Below are positions 32,038-44,400 of a DNA stretch of 64,000 nucleotides, one piece after another. The position numbers and the translations under genes are program-made. A model generated the notes under the pieces. That model did no database searches. It saw nothing but the letters and a program-made list of their open reading frames with translations, and was not told where the DNA came from. The stretch comes from Prosopocoilus inquinatus (lineage: Eukaryota; Arthropoda; Insecta; Coleoptera; Lucanidae). Every line of letters starts with the position of its first letter. The first letter of the stretch is position 1. The stretch is taken from assembly GCA_036172665.1 (NCBI GenBank), contig CM069873.1:47276001-47340000 (forward strand), in the 5' to 3' direction.

Positions 32038-32440
32038 CTCAAATGATTATTGTAATAATTGATAATGTTCATGTACGTAGATTAAGGTTTCTTTTTATAA
32101 TTGTCATGATTCATTTTATCACAATATTTGTAAATTTTTGATGTCATTTTTTGGCAATTTGACTGCTTCTTGTTTTCATAGCAAACTTTTGAAAGTATTC
32201 TTTCAAGGTTGGGCGCACGGGGCGTTCACTTATATAAGAAGCTTCATATCCTGTTTGAAACTGTGCTAATAGTTGGAGACAAATTCGCCAGATGTCGGCA
32301 TTGAATATAACATTAAAAGTTCCTAACCGGAACTAGGGACATTTTAACTGTAGATTGTCAGCTCTGGGGAAAAATTTGATTTCAAATTTGTCAAAGTTTT
32401 ATGGTTCTTTATTTCAATAATTTACCTTTGTTTACAAACC

Positions 32441-35230
32441 ATGAGTCGGTATCGTACGTGTTCAGTTAGAAATTGTGAAGATAAATTGTCACATCGACAC
32501 ATATTCCCTAATCCAAGAAAGTTTCCAAAAACATTTCAAAAATGGATTAAAGCTTGACAACGTGAGCTTACTGGAAATGGATCCGGAAGATTTATATCGC
32601 AAGAAAAGACTTTACCGTATACATTTTACAGCAAACGATATTGCATCCAATATGTATTTAAGAAAAGATAGTGTTCCATCATTACACTTACCACAAAAAG
32701 AGTGTGTAGTGGAAACTGTTCAAGAACTTAATGCAGCAAGTAAGTTCTTTACCCAGAGTTAAAACAATACATACACATCTTGGTTTAAAAGCTGAAAATT
32801 TTGTAACCAGTGTCTGTCATCTATCAAATCAATTTAAATTATTATTTTATTTTAGAGATTAACATATGTCAGCCTTCAACAAGTACTGCAGACTTTCTTG
32901 AAGTAATACAACAACATAAAACTGTTATGGAAAAAGGAATAACTGTTTTTGTAGCTGAGAGAAATAAGGTGTTCCCATTACATAACTTTATAATCATTAT
33001 TCTCTTCATAACAAATAAACTGTATTGTCTTTCCAGAGAATCCACATTTGATGCCAATAAGCAGTGCAAAAGAGCCACAGGAATCTCAAAAAAGAAAATG
33101 TAAGAAATATTATTTGTTTACTAAAGAGAGAGATATCAGAAAACTTTGCTTTCCTTTTTAAAGATGTTCAAAGAAATTTTGAACTGCTTTACTTTTCTTA
33201 ATAATAATAATACGCGTTTTGTATTGTGTGTTTTAAAATATTGGTTGACTTCGTAACATATTTAAAAAGCAAAAATAATATCTAAATCTACGTGACAATT
33301 CTATTACGGAATTGTCACATAGATTATATATAATAAAACCTATTTCATGTATATTTGATTTGGGGTTATTTGTATTCTTGATTAATTTTTCTTATAGATT
33401 CCGGTTCTTCATTACATAACATCGGTGTGACTAGAGTTAGGCAGTTAAGTCCAAAAGCAAAGAAGCTCTATAAAACAACAGTTAACTTAACAGGTTCTAC
33501 AAGGAGATTGAAAAAAGAAATTCTACTTTAAGAAACAAGTTACAAAAATTTACTCTTGAAGAAAGTGTTAACAGGGCAACCAGCAATTTAGAACCACATG
33601 TTGCTGAATTTGTAAAGAGCCAAATCCGTCTTCATGGTAAACATGTCAAAGGCCGGCGATATACATTAAATGACAAATGTTTGGGACTCATTTTATACAA
33701 ACAAAGTCCTCAAGCTTATAAGACGTTTTCGAAGTTGTTTAATGTACCGCGCAGAAGAACTATAAGCACTCTGTTACAACATATTCATTTAAATGTGGGA
33801 TTAAATGAACATCTGCTGGATTCTCTGAAAGAGATTGTTTATTCGTTAAATTCAAAAGAAAAGTTGTGTATATTGCTATTTGATGAATTGGTAGTACAAC
33901 CCCAGATTTCATTTAACGCCACGAAAATGTACTTTGACGGATTTGGGTGATAAATATTCAAATAAAATAGCAGACCATGCAATTGTGTTTATGCTTCGAG
34001 GAATAACGAAAGATTGGAAGCAACCTATAGCCTACGGTTTCTCACAAAGTGGTCTAAAAACAATTGACTTAGTAAGAATGCTGAAACTTATTATTCAGAA
34101 ATGTCAAGACATTGGTTTAAAAATTACTGCAACTGTGAGTGATCAAGGAAGCGCAAATGTAGCAGCAATAAATTATTTAATGAAAAATTCAATTGTTGAG
34201 GCAGAATATGTTAATAAAAAATGTTTTAAAATCGGTGGTCAGGTGATTTATCACATTTTCGATCCACCTCATTTAATAAAGGGGATACGAAACAATTTAC
34301 TGACAAAAAACTTAGTATGGAATGATAAAAATACTATTTACATTGCAAAATGGAATGATATTTATACTGCTTATAAATTAGACAATGCTTCTGGAGAGTT
34401 AAGACTAATGCCAAGGTTAACAGAAGAACACTGCAATTCGAACAAGAAGATGAAAGTGGCAAATGCTACTCAAGTATTTAGCCACTCTGTTGCCTCTGCT
34501 ATCAATATATTAATAAAAGCAGGTAATGTATTTCCTAATGATTGCTTGAAAACAGGTGATATTTCTAATTGTTTCTTTTTAGATCTTAATAAGGAAAGAG
34601 GAGAAACTTTAGAACCCTCAGCAATTGGAACCGCAAAAGTTTTAAAATTCTTCGATTCCTTATTTGATAGCGTCAATGGCAACACTTTCTACGCAAGAGA
34701 TGGAAAATTATTAAGATGTGCTTTATCAAAAGAATCTCAACACCACATTTTTTTTCCCGGTAGCAAAAGAAGCTTTACAAAATATGTATTTGGAAAAAAA
34801 TGATACAAAACATTTTCCTCCATCCTTAAGAAATTGGATTTTTACTATAGAAGGACTGGAAGCTATTTTTAGAAACACAAAATCACACGTATCTTTTTTA
34901 AGAATACGTGTATTCAACCAGGACCCACTAGAAAATTTTTTTGGGCAGTTGCGACAGAGAGGTTCAAGAAATATCAATCCTACTACTGTGCAATTTTCAA
35001 ATCATTTTAAATCGCTTTTAATTAACAATATCACATCTAAACATTCTATTAATGCAAATTGTCAAGAGGACTCAGCACAAATATTAACAAATATTAAAAC
35101 TTTTATAAGGGAAAAACCAATTGCAACAAGCAATTATGATCAAATATCAGAAGAGATATTAACCACGCTTTCAGCAACAGAGGCAGGATTAACACAAATT
35201 GACACATTTGCAGTAAGTTATACTATATAG
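32441..35230 (+). pseudogene. P-element transposase (THAP9-like), broken
   Basis: The ATG at 32441 opens a THAP zinc-finger start (MSRYRTCSVRNC, then HIFP and W). TGA near 32548 and a frame change precede LRKDSVPSLHLP, the THAP C-terminal signature. The usual Cys before HF is not seen. Small exon-like pieces with GT/AG edges follow (about 32856-32968, 33037-33102, 33400 on). The transposase core reads KSQIRLHGKHVKGRRY, LLFDELVVQ (first catalytic Asp), VSDQGSAN (second Asp), FDPPHLIKGIRNN, and DPLENFFGQLRQRG carrying the last acidic residue. Frameshifts near 33525, 33945 and 34800 inactivate it. A domesticated host THAP9 is unlikely given these breaks and the flanking duplication. Confidence 0.85.
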
Positions 35231-35632
35231 CGGCTACTTATGTAAGAAACTCAAAAATTTGTACCAATGTGATTTATGTAAAAGAAATTTAATTTGCAGT
35301 AACATAGATTATCAGTGGCATAGTTTCGTTCAGGCAAAACAATTTTCTATATATATACATATATATATATATACCTGAAATTGAATACTGTATTAAAAAG
35401 AATTCTGTTTTCTACTGAGCCACAACTGGGCAAATGGCATAAATAAAATTTTAAGTGGAAAAGATAATAGATATAGAGGAAAAGATAGTATCTATCTTTC
35501 AGCTAAAAGCTATGTATCAAGAAGGAGGAAGTAATAAATATATGTTAAATTTTAAATGATTTTAATTTGTTTATACATTTTCCATTTGAAGATTAATATC
35601 CGATTGCACAAAGTTCATCAATAACATTTTTC

Positions 35633-35663
35633 AACAGACAATCTAATGACATGATTGTCTGTT
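35633..35663. repeat. Perfect 11-bp hairpin in the P-element 3' part
   Basis: AACAGACAATC (35633-35643) and GATTGTCTGTT (35653-35663) form a stem around a 9-nt loop. It could be an internal inverted repeat of the P element; no function is evident. Confidence 0.6.
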
Positions 35664-35857
35664 AGAAATGATGACCGTTGGTGCAGCCGGACATTTAAAT
35701 TCTGCATACCAATATTGGAACAATATATTTAAATATGCCGCCTTTTCGGTTTAAATAGTTGGAGACAAGCTCCGTATGCTCCGGTGCTAATTTGTCGCTA
35801 CTTCATAGCATATATGTTGCCCATCTCGTTACCTCCTTTATCTCTGGTTGGGCGCCA

Positions 35858-36052
35858 TGTTTGAGCTTTACGAATTCAATATGTAAAACATTTAATTCGT
35901 CGCTTCAAAATTAAAAAAATGTTAGAGTGCGGCGTTGATTTCTTTTGTTATAACAACGATATTCAATTGTAACTTTTAATATAAACACAACTGCTGTCAA
36001 AGAATAAAATTCCTTTTACATTAAAAATACAGTCCGCTGAATCATTTCTACA
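35858..36052 (+). repeat. BEL-2 copy 1, 3' LTR
   Basis: 195 bp from TGTTTGAG to TTCTACA, matching the other BEL-2 LTRs. The TCGGG target duplication follows. Confidence 0.9.
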
Positions 36053-36057
36053 TCGGG

Positions 36058-37171
36058 TATTATCCAAGAAGTGATCAAAAGACCAGCAAACATAACGTCG
36101 GGTGTTTTCGAAAATGTCAATTACAAACGGAAGTATAGTGTCGAGTTGAGTTAAATACATGAACGAGTGCGTGCGTGTACATTAATAATAAAGTGCAGAT
36201 GGGACAAAAGCCGTAAGGTGAAAAAAAATATTAACATAACGTCGGGAACTATTTAAATCATAAATTAAATATGCTTCAAAATTAATATGTAAATTTATTA
36301 TTAGATTATTATAAACTTTCCTAAATTAAATAACAATGAAAAATCATTTTGCGGTTCTTTTCTTAGAGAACGTTAATAATTCTTTAAATTAATAAAATTA
36401 ATTCTTCATGCATATGTTTTATTCATTTAAAAATAAAAACTAATTTAACAAATGAACCATATATTTTATTTGTGGTACATCAATTTCAAATTGTTTTTTT
36501 TTATTCAATAATATATTTAATTTAATTAAAAAGAGTTCTGATCACTTCAAATATTCCTGTTCTTAACATCCATCAAGCAGGTCTACGTAAATGTAGTTAT
36601 AATATTGGTTATGTTTAGTGATGCGTGTTCCTAAAAAAATTAAAATAAGTTGGAAAGTCGCACATAGACGCATTTACTTTCTTAAATATTTTATTCTGAA
36701 TATGCATTAATCGTAAAAGAGGACATTTCTAAATCTGCAGAGACCCACCTTTTCGTGAATCTATTTAATTTTTAAAATCAGAGAATTAAAATAATTTAAT
36801 AGGGGAAACCCTAGTTTTATATGCAGAGCGGGGCATGTAATAGGGAACTGTAAGTTAAGATTTTTATTTCATTTAACAGTATATTTCTTTCAGTTAAGAA
36901 AAGAGTTCAAATCTCTTCCAATATTTTTTTCATAGCAAGTCCGTGTGCTTAACAGTTGTAGTGCACCACAAAAAAATTGTTTGTTTTTTTTAATAATGAA
37001 TTTTGAATATATATTGATCGAAAAAGTACATTTCCACATCTGCAAACATCTTCCCTTTTTTGTGGGTCCACTTAATTTCTGAAATTATTTTTGTTTGACA
37101 TGCAAGTAATTTGGCAAGCCAGAAAAATATTTACATTGAAGACAGAATACTAACAAATGTGTTACATATTC
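36058..37171. other. Non-coding DNA with a diverged ~340-bp tandem duplication
   Basis: Segments 36530-36790 and 36890-37090 share ordered blocks (AAAGAGTTC..., ACATTT(C/CC)..ATCTGCA, then a Phe/Pro-like TTTTCGTG/TTTTTGTG stretch) and look like old tandem copies. No coding frame. A CAGCAAACAT..CGTCGGG motif on both sides of the BEL-2 insertion (23909 and 36082) recurs in part at 36220. Confidence 0.4.
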
Positions 37172-37315
37172 TGTTATATTATGTTTTATTAAAGAAGTCA
37201 ATTAGTATTAATAGCACTTTATTAATAATATCCTGGTTTACCAAAATAAGTATACAACTAGATTACACACGAATGATCTGCACCTCTTGCCAGTCTTGCC
37301 AACCTCTCCGTCACA
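37172..37315 (-). repeat. Mag-like element 3' LTR (left in window)
   Basis: 144 bp, plus-strand ends TGTTATAT and CGTCACA. It differs from the other LTR at CAGTCTTGCC versus CAGTCGTGCC. Confidence 0.95.
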
Positions 37316-37324
37316 TCTTCCCCC

Positions 37325-39595
37325 TTAAGCTAAAATATAATCTTTTAAATATAACGGACGCTTAATTGTTCTATTTCCTCGAACCCTTACATTGTCATTA
37401 GGTATTACAGTTTCCTGATGGACAAGAGTCCTATTCCTATCATGTACCACTCTATCTGTATCACTAAAACAATGTTTCATAAAAAATGTATTCCTTCTTA
37501 AAATTCTACCCGAACTATTTCTAATCCAGTATGACCTAGGGTTCTTATCTACTTCCACAATAACACCTCTTTCCCAACTATCAGATTTATTTTTCTTGTG
37601 CAAGATATGATCCCCAATTTTAAACTCTTGTCTGTTCCGTGCGCCTCTGTCATAATAATGTTTGCTTCTTTCCAGATTTCTTACAATCCTATCTCTAATA
37701 ACTACGTTATCACTAATTTTCGGTTTTAACAAATTACAAGCTATGGGTAGTTTAGTACGCAACCTCCTACTCTGCAGTAATTCAGCTGGAGAGACACCTA
37801 AATTAGCAACATTAGAATTTCTGTACTCAAGTAACACAACACTTAAATCTGTCCTATCTTCTTCCGCCTTTTTTAACAACATCTTCCCTATCCCCACACC
37901 CTTTTCTGCAAGACCATTAGACTGATGGTAATTTGGGCTGGATGCAATTAACAAAAATTCCCATTCATTTGCAAAGTCCTTAAATTTTTGACTGCCAAAA
38001 GGATTATTGTCCGCTATCAGTACTCTAGGTATTCCAAAATTTGCAAACAAACTTTTTAGTTTTTTAATTACTTCATCAGCTGTTTTATAATGCATTTTAA
38101 TTAAATCCAACCACTTTGAATAGTGATCAACGACAGTCAGGTAAGTATCTCCTTTATATTGTAAAATATCCATGCTGATTTTTTCAAACGGTAAGTTTGG
38201 AGCCTGGTAACTCATTAAAGGTTCTTTTATATTATTCCTAGAAAAAGTTTCACACACTGAACATTTTTTAATACAATTTTCTATATCAGTATTCATATTC
38301 GGCCAAAACAGAAGTTGTCTAGCTCTCGCTTTTGTTTTATTAATTCCTAGGTGAGGTTCATGCAAAATATTTAACATCAATTTCCTTAGACTATTTGGTA
38401 CAATAACTTTATTTTGTAAACAGATAATTCCGTCTTTATTACAGGTAAGTAAGTCTCTTTTATTCCAGTAATATTTACAGTCTGGGTCAACTTTGTTATA
38501 TCTTTCTGGCCATCCATTTTCATAGTAAGTTTTTACTTTTTGTAAAATAACATCGTTATTAGTATGATCCTTGAAAAGTTTTAATTTTGTTTTCCTCATA
38601 GCCAATTCTACATCTACATTGTGAACTGTCTCTTGATATGAGGAATCGTGCTTTACTTCCCTTTTTATGAAAGATCTAGATAACAAATCTGCTAAGATGT
38701 TCTTTTTTCCAGGTAAGTAATTAACTTCTAAATTATATTTAAGTATTTTCAACTGCATTCTTTGTAATCGTGAAGAGATTTTACGAATGTCTTTATTTAC
38801 AATCGATACTATTGGCTTATGATCAGTAAAAACCAAAATCTTTCTGCCGTAAACAAACTGGTGGAATTTTTCAACCGCGAAACAAATTGATAAGAATTCT
38901 TTTTCGATCTGAGCATATTTTTGCTCTGTCTCTGTTAATGCTCTAGAAATAAACGCGACAGGTTGTTTATTCTGAATTAATGAAGCTCCAATGCCTTTTT
39001 GTGAAGCATCCACAAAAATTTCAATCGGTAAGGTATTATCAAAAATTTTTAAAGTAGGTGACTGACTAATTTTCTTTTTTAAATCTGAAAATGTTTTTGA
39101 ATGATTTTCTGTCCACTGCCATACAACATTATTTTTTAATAAATTACGCATACCTTCTGTAGACTCTGACATATTAGGAATAAATTTTCCTAAAAAATTA
39201 CACATACCCAAAATTCTCATTAATTCTATCTTAGTTTTAGGTTCTTCTAACTTTAAAATGGCTTCAATATGATCAGGATCTGGTTCAACTCCTTTTCCTG
39301 AAAATACTCTCCCTAAATATTTAACTTTTCCCACTTTGTATTGAACTTTATTTTTATTAAATTTGACGCCATTTTTCCTTGCTCTTTCAATTACTTTTGC
39401 TAATAAAGTATCATGTTCTGCTTCATTTTTCCCAGCAATAATCAGATCATCAAAATAAATTCCAATAGGCAAATCACCAAAGATTTTAGTATTATATCTT
39501 TGGAACACCTCTGGACTTACAGAAATTCCAAATGGTAATCTACTGTATCTGTACTTACCCCAAGGTGTTATAAAAGTTGTTAATAACTACTTTCT
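37325..39595 (-). pseudogene. Mag-like Pol: RT, RNase H, integrase (second frame)
   Basis: After a one-base frameshift near 39580-39595, the frame carries the rest of RT: the FGISVSPEVFQRY region and catalytic YFDDL (about 39441). RNase H follows (IFVDASQKG, TEQKYAQIEKE, FTDHKP). Integrase has an HLG...CSVC zinc domain and a full catalytic triad: Asp in SMDILQ, Asp in IADNNPFGSQ, Glu in GLAEKGVG. The second Asp box has Asn where Gly is usual. A basic tail with an RR-rich end closes the protein at 37325. All domains look intact, so loss of function rests on the single frameshift. Confidence 0.9.
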
Positions 39596-41211
39596 AATGT
39601 CAAAGGTACATGTAAAAATCCGTCTTTCATGTCTAATACTGTGAATACTGATTTACCTGCCAATTTTATCTCTATTTCCTCAACTGATGGTATAGGGAAA
39701 TGATCTGGTTTTAAATGAATATTTAAATATTTAGGATCTAGGCATAATCTTATAGCTCCGGACTGTTTTTCTACTGCTACAAAGTTGTTCACCCATTCCG
39801 TAGGTTTATCAACAGGAACTATTATATCATTGTCAACCAATTCACTTAATGTTTCTTTTAGAGCAAGTTTGATTTTCTCAGGAACTCTACGACAAGCATT
39901 TACTACAGGCTTAGCATTATCTGACAATTCTAATTTATATGGTTCATTAAACTTACCCACACCTTGGAAAACGTCTAAATTTTTTCTTATAAATTCCTGC
40001 TTAGTATCTGTAATTTCTAACGTATTAATAACTTCAAGTTTCTTAACTAACTTAAGTTCACTACAAGTATCTAAACCTAACAACGGTTGTCCTTCAGTTT
40101 CTGTTATTATAAACCTAATTATACAATTCTGACCTTTCACTGAGCATTTTAAATTAGCTACACCTTTAACTGATATAGGCACATTTCCATATGCTAAAAG
40201 CTTGCTGTTACAGTTCTCTATTTTATTATTACAATTCAACTTTTTAAAAATATCCCACGGCAACACATTACACTGTGCTCCTGTATCCAGTTTGCAACTT
40301 ATTTCTTCATCTTCAATGATGATTGATTGAAACCACTGCTTCTTTACTTCATGGATCCCAAACTTAGGAAACTCCTCTTCTCCCTCAAACAGCCAGTCCA
40401 GGAAAAAATCAGTCTCCTCTTGCAGCTCATTTACTCTCTTTTTATTCTGGCTTTTTTCTCCTACCACTTTTTTCTTGAAACAGCCCACAGCGAAATGGTT
40501 AAAACCCTTGCAATTATTGCATTGTTTGCCAAATGCCACACATTGTCCCTGCTTATGTTTCCGACCACATTTCTTACAATTGTACAAAACACTCTTATTT
40601 ATTTCTTGTTGTTTTGCCTGCTGACTTACACCTTGCTTCTTTTTATCAATTGCATCAATTTCTACTTTTCCTACTTTTTCAGCCATTTGTTGAACCTGCT
40701 GCTTGCTTATTTGCCAGGAGTGGTAGATCTCAACAGCTTTTTCCACAGTAAGATCAGTTTCCCGTAGTAACCTTTCTTTTATAGCTTCATCTTGTATTCC
40801 CAATACAAATTTGTCACGAATCATTTCATTTGGGTCCTTGAATTCACACGTTTTAGCTAAATTTTTAATTTCAGTCAGAAATTGATCAATAGTTTGTGAT
40901 TGCTTTTGTGTTACACTGTAAAATTTGTATCTTTCAAAGAGAATGTTTTTCTTTGGTTCGCAGAATGAAGAAAACTTTTTTATTACCTTATTAAAATTCT
41001 TTTCCTCGCCTCTTGAGAATGTGAATGAGTTAAACAACTCTAACCCTTCGTCTCCAATAAGATTTAGTAGTATTGCAATTTTAACGTTATCATCCTCTGA
41101 CATTTTTCCAGTTGCAACGAGAAACAATTCCAGTCTTTGCTGAAACTTTCTCCAATTTTCACTCAAGTTGCCCTCCAACTTCAGAGGTGCCAGAGTCCTG
41201 AAGTGATCCAT
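39580..41211 (-). CDS. Mag-like Gag-protease-RT N-terminus (first frame)
   Basis: The 543-residue frame starts at ATG 41211 (MDHFRTLAPLKLEGN). Gag capsid (residues about 10-190) contains NWRKFQQRLELFLVATG. Two zinc knuckles follow (CKKCGRKHKQGQC and CNNCKGFNHFAVGC), the Mag-type pair. The retropepsin active site is LDTGAQCNVLP. The frame then enters RT with RLCLDPKYLN and VLDMKDGFLHVPL, and stops at 39580 in the middle of the RT fingers. Because it joins the Pol frame after one base, this is most simply a frameshift mutation; programmed frameshifting inside RT would be unusual. Gag and Pol share one frame, as in Mag elements. Confidence 0.9.
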   Translation of the reverse strand: MDHFRTLAPLKLEGNLSENWRKFQQRLELFLVATGKMSEDDNVKIAILLNLIGDEGLELFNSFTFSRGEEKNFNKVIKKFSSFCEPKKNILFERYKFYSVTQKQSQTIDQFLTEIKNLAKTCEFKDPNEMIRDKFVLGIQDEAIKERLLRETDLTVEKAVEIYHSWQISKQQVQQMAEKVGKVEIDAIDKKKQGVSQQAKQQEINKSVLYNCKKCGRKHKQGQCVAFGKQCNNCKGFNHFAVGCFKKKVVGEKSQNKKRVNELQEETDFFLDWLFEGEEEFPKFGIHEVKKQWFQSIIIEDEEISCKLDTGAQCNVLPWDIFKKLNCNNKIENCNSKLLAYGNVPISVKGVANLKCSVKGQNCIIRFIITETEGQPLLGLDTCSELKLVKKLEVINTLEITDTKQEFIRKNLDVFQGVGKFNEPYKLELSDNAKPVVNACRRVPEKIKLALKETLSELVDNDIIVPVDKPTEWVNNFVAVEKQSGAIRLCLDPKYLNIHLKPDHFPIPSVEEIEIKLAGKSVFTVLDMKDGFLHVPLTLESSY

Positions 41212-41353
41212 TATCTTATTATTACCTTGCTTTGAGGTTTTCTTATTTTCCCTCCCAATTCTTCAAGCACACTTCTAACCTTACTTTTGCTTTTTTTTTA
41301 TTATTATCGTTCTTACTTCTTTTACCTTGGCACCGCCTTTACTTCTGACACCA

Positions 41354-41497
41354 TGTTATATTATGTTTTATTAAAGAAGTCAATTAGTATTAATAGCACT
41401 TTATTAATAATATCCTGGTTTACCAAAATAAGTATACAACTAGATTACACACGAATGATCTGCACCTCTTGCCAGTCGTGCCAACCTCTCCGTCACA
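41354..41497 (-). repeat. Mag-like element 5' LTR (right in window)
   Basis: 144 bp, partner of 37172-37315. Its last 57 bp (41441-41497) are also the first 57 bp of the 1252-bp tandem unit that follows. Confidence 0.95.
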
Positions 41498-44400
41498 TAT
41501 TCAGTATATGATTATCATTGCAAAAAATATAACACAACATAAAAATAAACATAGATAACTTTGAAAAGCAAGATCTTTCAAAGACGACTGATGACGATAC
41601 GAATGACGATTTAATAAATTAATAAGTTTGACAATGGCTTATTCAGAATTAAAACAATATCTATGCAAACCTATATTTTTTTCATATTCTTTATGATATT
41701 TGTTAACAGAATTATTTTCATTTACATGATATTGAAGACTTAATTTCTCGAATTATTTCGCGCTAAATGTTCATTCTAGACCACTGTGCGTCCGTGCGCG
41801 CTGTCAAAGAAATTCCTATTCACGCCATAAAAAAGCTTCCGCCAAATGATTTGATATTCAAATGTTGCAGTGAGCATACCGCTCATTTGGTCGTTATTTT
41901 ACACGAACACGTCTATCACACTTATAGAAACAACATCTAGATTCGCCTCCAAAGAGAACTCGACTCCAGTCGTCGTGTAACCAATCACGTGAAATCTAAC
42001 AAATACCAAGTGATCTGTGCGATGTTCTGTAGACAAGGCTGGACCTTGAACAGACATATGACATCAAATTCGCTTCCCCAAGACGTTAACAAACAGTTTG
42101 GATGCTAATTGGAACCCTATGCACTTCCCTTAATTCAAATTGGAATTTTTTGCTTATAACGAACCTCTGTTCTAAAGCAAAAGGTGTCAAAAAATGGTCT
42201 GAATACGGGTTGTTTCACTATGTTTTCCTTTCCTAGACCTTTGAGAATAATCGCCAATCTCTCTATACCGGCTGATAAAAAATATAATGTTCACTTAAAA
42301 AAGTTGAAAACAATTGAAAATTTCGAAAATCTGATAGTCGTTTGTTTCTCCGAGGGCACTACAAAATCGAGCAGACAAGGTCCTGAAACTTTTCTAATTT
42401 TACTTCGTAAAATTTTAAATGAAAAAGTTAGCTATCGTGGCCATTTCCCGTGAACACCGAGATTTTGTTACTAAATCATTTATAAAATAGTAGGCTTTTG
42501 GAGATGACATTTTAGAGACATAATTAATTTGACATCCTGAACGCGATGCGATGATAAAAAATCTAACATTCCATTTAAAAAAGATGAAAACAATTGAAAA
42601 TCTCGAAAACCTGATTGTCATTTGCTTTTTTGAAAGTACCATAAAATCGAAGAGCGAAGCGTCCTAACACCCTGTATGTAACTTTTTTAATGTAGATTAC
42701 ACACGAATGATCTGCACCTCTTGCCAGTCGTGCCAACCTCTCCGTCACATATTCAGTATATGATTATCATTGCAAAAAATATAACACAACATAAAAATAA
42801 ACATAGATAACTTTGAAAAGCAAGATCTTTCAAAGACGACTGATGACGATACGAATGACGATTTAATAAATTAATAAGTTTGACAATGGCTTATTCAGAA
42901 TTAAAACAATATCTATGCAAACCTATATTTTTTTCATATTCTTTATGATGTTTGTTAACAGAATTATTTTCATTTACATGATATTGAAGACTTAATTTCT
43001 CGAATTATTTCGCGCTAAATGTTCATTCTAGACCACTGTGCGTCCGTGCGCGCTGTCAAAGAAATTCCTATTCACGCCATAAAAAAGCTTCCGCCAAATG
43101 ATTTGATATTCAAATGTTGCAGTGAGCATACCGCTCATTTGGTCGTTATTTTACACGAACACGTCTATCACACTTATAGAAACAACATCTAGATTCGCCT
43201 CCAAAGAGAACTCGACTCCAGTCGTCGTGTAACCAATCACGTGAAATCTAACAAATTCCAAGTGATCTGTGCGATGTTCTGTAGACGAGGCTGGACCTTG
43301 AACAGACATATGACATCAAATTCGCTTCCCCAAGACGTTAACAAACAGTTTGGATGCTAATTGGAACCCTATGCACTTCCCTTAATTCAAATTGGAATTT
43401 TTTGCTTATAACGAACCTCTGTTCTAAAGCAAAAGGTGTCAAAAAATGGTCTGAATACGGGTTGTTTCACTATGTTTTCCTTTCCTAGACCTTTGAGAAT
43501 AATCGCCAATCTCTCTATACCGGCTGATAAAAAATATAATGTTCACTTAAAAAAGTTGAAAACAATTGAAAATTTCGAAAATCTGATAGTCGTTTGTTTC
43601 TCCGAGGGCACTACAAAATCGAGCAGACAAGGTCCTGAAACTTTTCTAATTTTACTTCGTAAAATTTTAAATGAAAAAGTTAGCTATCGTGGCCATTTCC
43701 CGTGAACACCGAGATTTTGTTACTAAATCATTTATAAAATAGTAGGCTTTTGGAGATGACATTTTAGAGACATAATTAATTTGACATCCTGAACGCGATG
43801 CGATGATAAAAAATCTAACATTCCATTTAAAAAAGATGAAAACAATTGAAAATCTCGAAAACCTGATTGTCATTTGCTTTTTTGAAAGTACCATAAAATC
43901 GAAGAGCGAAGCGTCCTAACACCCTGTATGTAACTTTTTTAATGTAGATTACACACGAATGATCTGCACCTCTTGCCAGTCGTGCCAACCTCTCCGTCAC
44001 ATATTCAGTATATGATTATCATTGCAAAAAATATAACACAACATAAAAATAAACACAGATAACTTTGAAAAGCAAGATCTTTCAAAGACGACTGATGACG
44101 ATACGAATGACGATTTAATAAATTAATAAGTTTGACAATGGCTTATTCAGAATTAAAACAATATCTATGCAAACCTATATTTTTTTCATATTCTTTATGA
44201 TATTTGTTAACAGAATTATTTTCATTTACATGATATTGAAGACTTAATTTCTCGAATTATTTCGCGCTAAATGTTCATTCTAGACCACTGTGCGTCCGTG
44301 CGCGCTGTCAAAGAAATTCCTATTCACGCCATAAAAAAGCTTCCGCCAAATGATTTGATATTCAAATGTTGCAGTGAGCATACCGCTCATTTGGTCGTTA

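Larger units (their letters stand above)
32216..35846 (+). mobile_element. P-element-superfamily transposon with THAP domain, degenerate
   Basis: An 8-bp duplication GTTGGGCG (32208-32215 and 35847-35854) flanks it. The ends read CACGGGGCG and CATCTCTG, so CA...TG termini, but I see no real terminal inverted repeat. The repeated GTTGGGCG could slide by a base or two. Just inside, TAGTTGGAGACAA occurs directly at both ends (about 32271 and 35756). The inside encodes a broken P transposase. It lies a few bases before the BEL-2 3' LTR and is younger than it. Confidence 0.8.
23929..36052 (+). mobile_element. BEL/Pao retrotransposon BEL-2, copy 1, with nested insertions
   Basis: The boundaries are a 5' LTR (23929-about 24113), a 3' LTR (35858-36052) and the target duplication TCGGG at 23924-23928 and 36053-36057. 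The body is a decayed BEL-2 gag-pol (27703-about 32037) sharing long stretches with copy 2 (46652-56951). Two large insertions inflate it: a trio of 8-bp-TSD elements (24469-27446) and a P element (32216-35846). Confidence 0.9.
37172..41497 (-). mobile_element. Ty3/gypsy retrotransposon, Mag-like, nearly intact
   Basis: It has paired 144-bp LTRs (37172-37315 and 41354-41497) with one visible difference, and a 5-bp target duplication TATTC (37167-37171 and 41498-41502). It reads on the minus strand: primer-binding site TGGTGTCAGAAGT next to the right LTR (about 41341-41353), Gag-Pol, then a purine tract AAGGGGGAAGA next to the left LTR (about 37316-37326). No env. A single frameshift is the only clear lesion, so this is a recent insertion. 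Confidence 0.95.

Noticed and set aside
32441..35230. A domesticated host THAP9-like gene
   Set aside because: Several frameshifts and a stop, flanking 8-bp duplication, and position inside BEL-2 make it a dead transposon.
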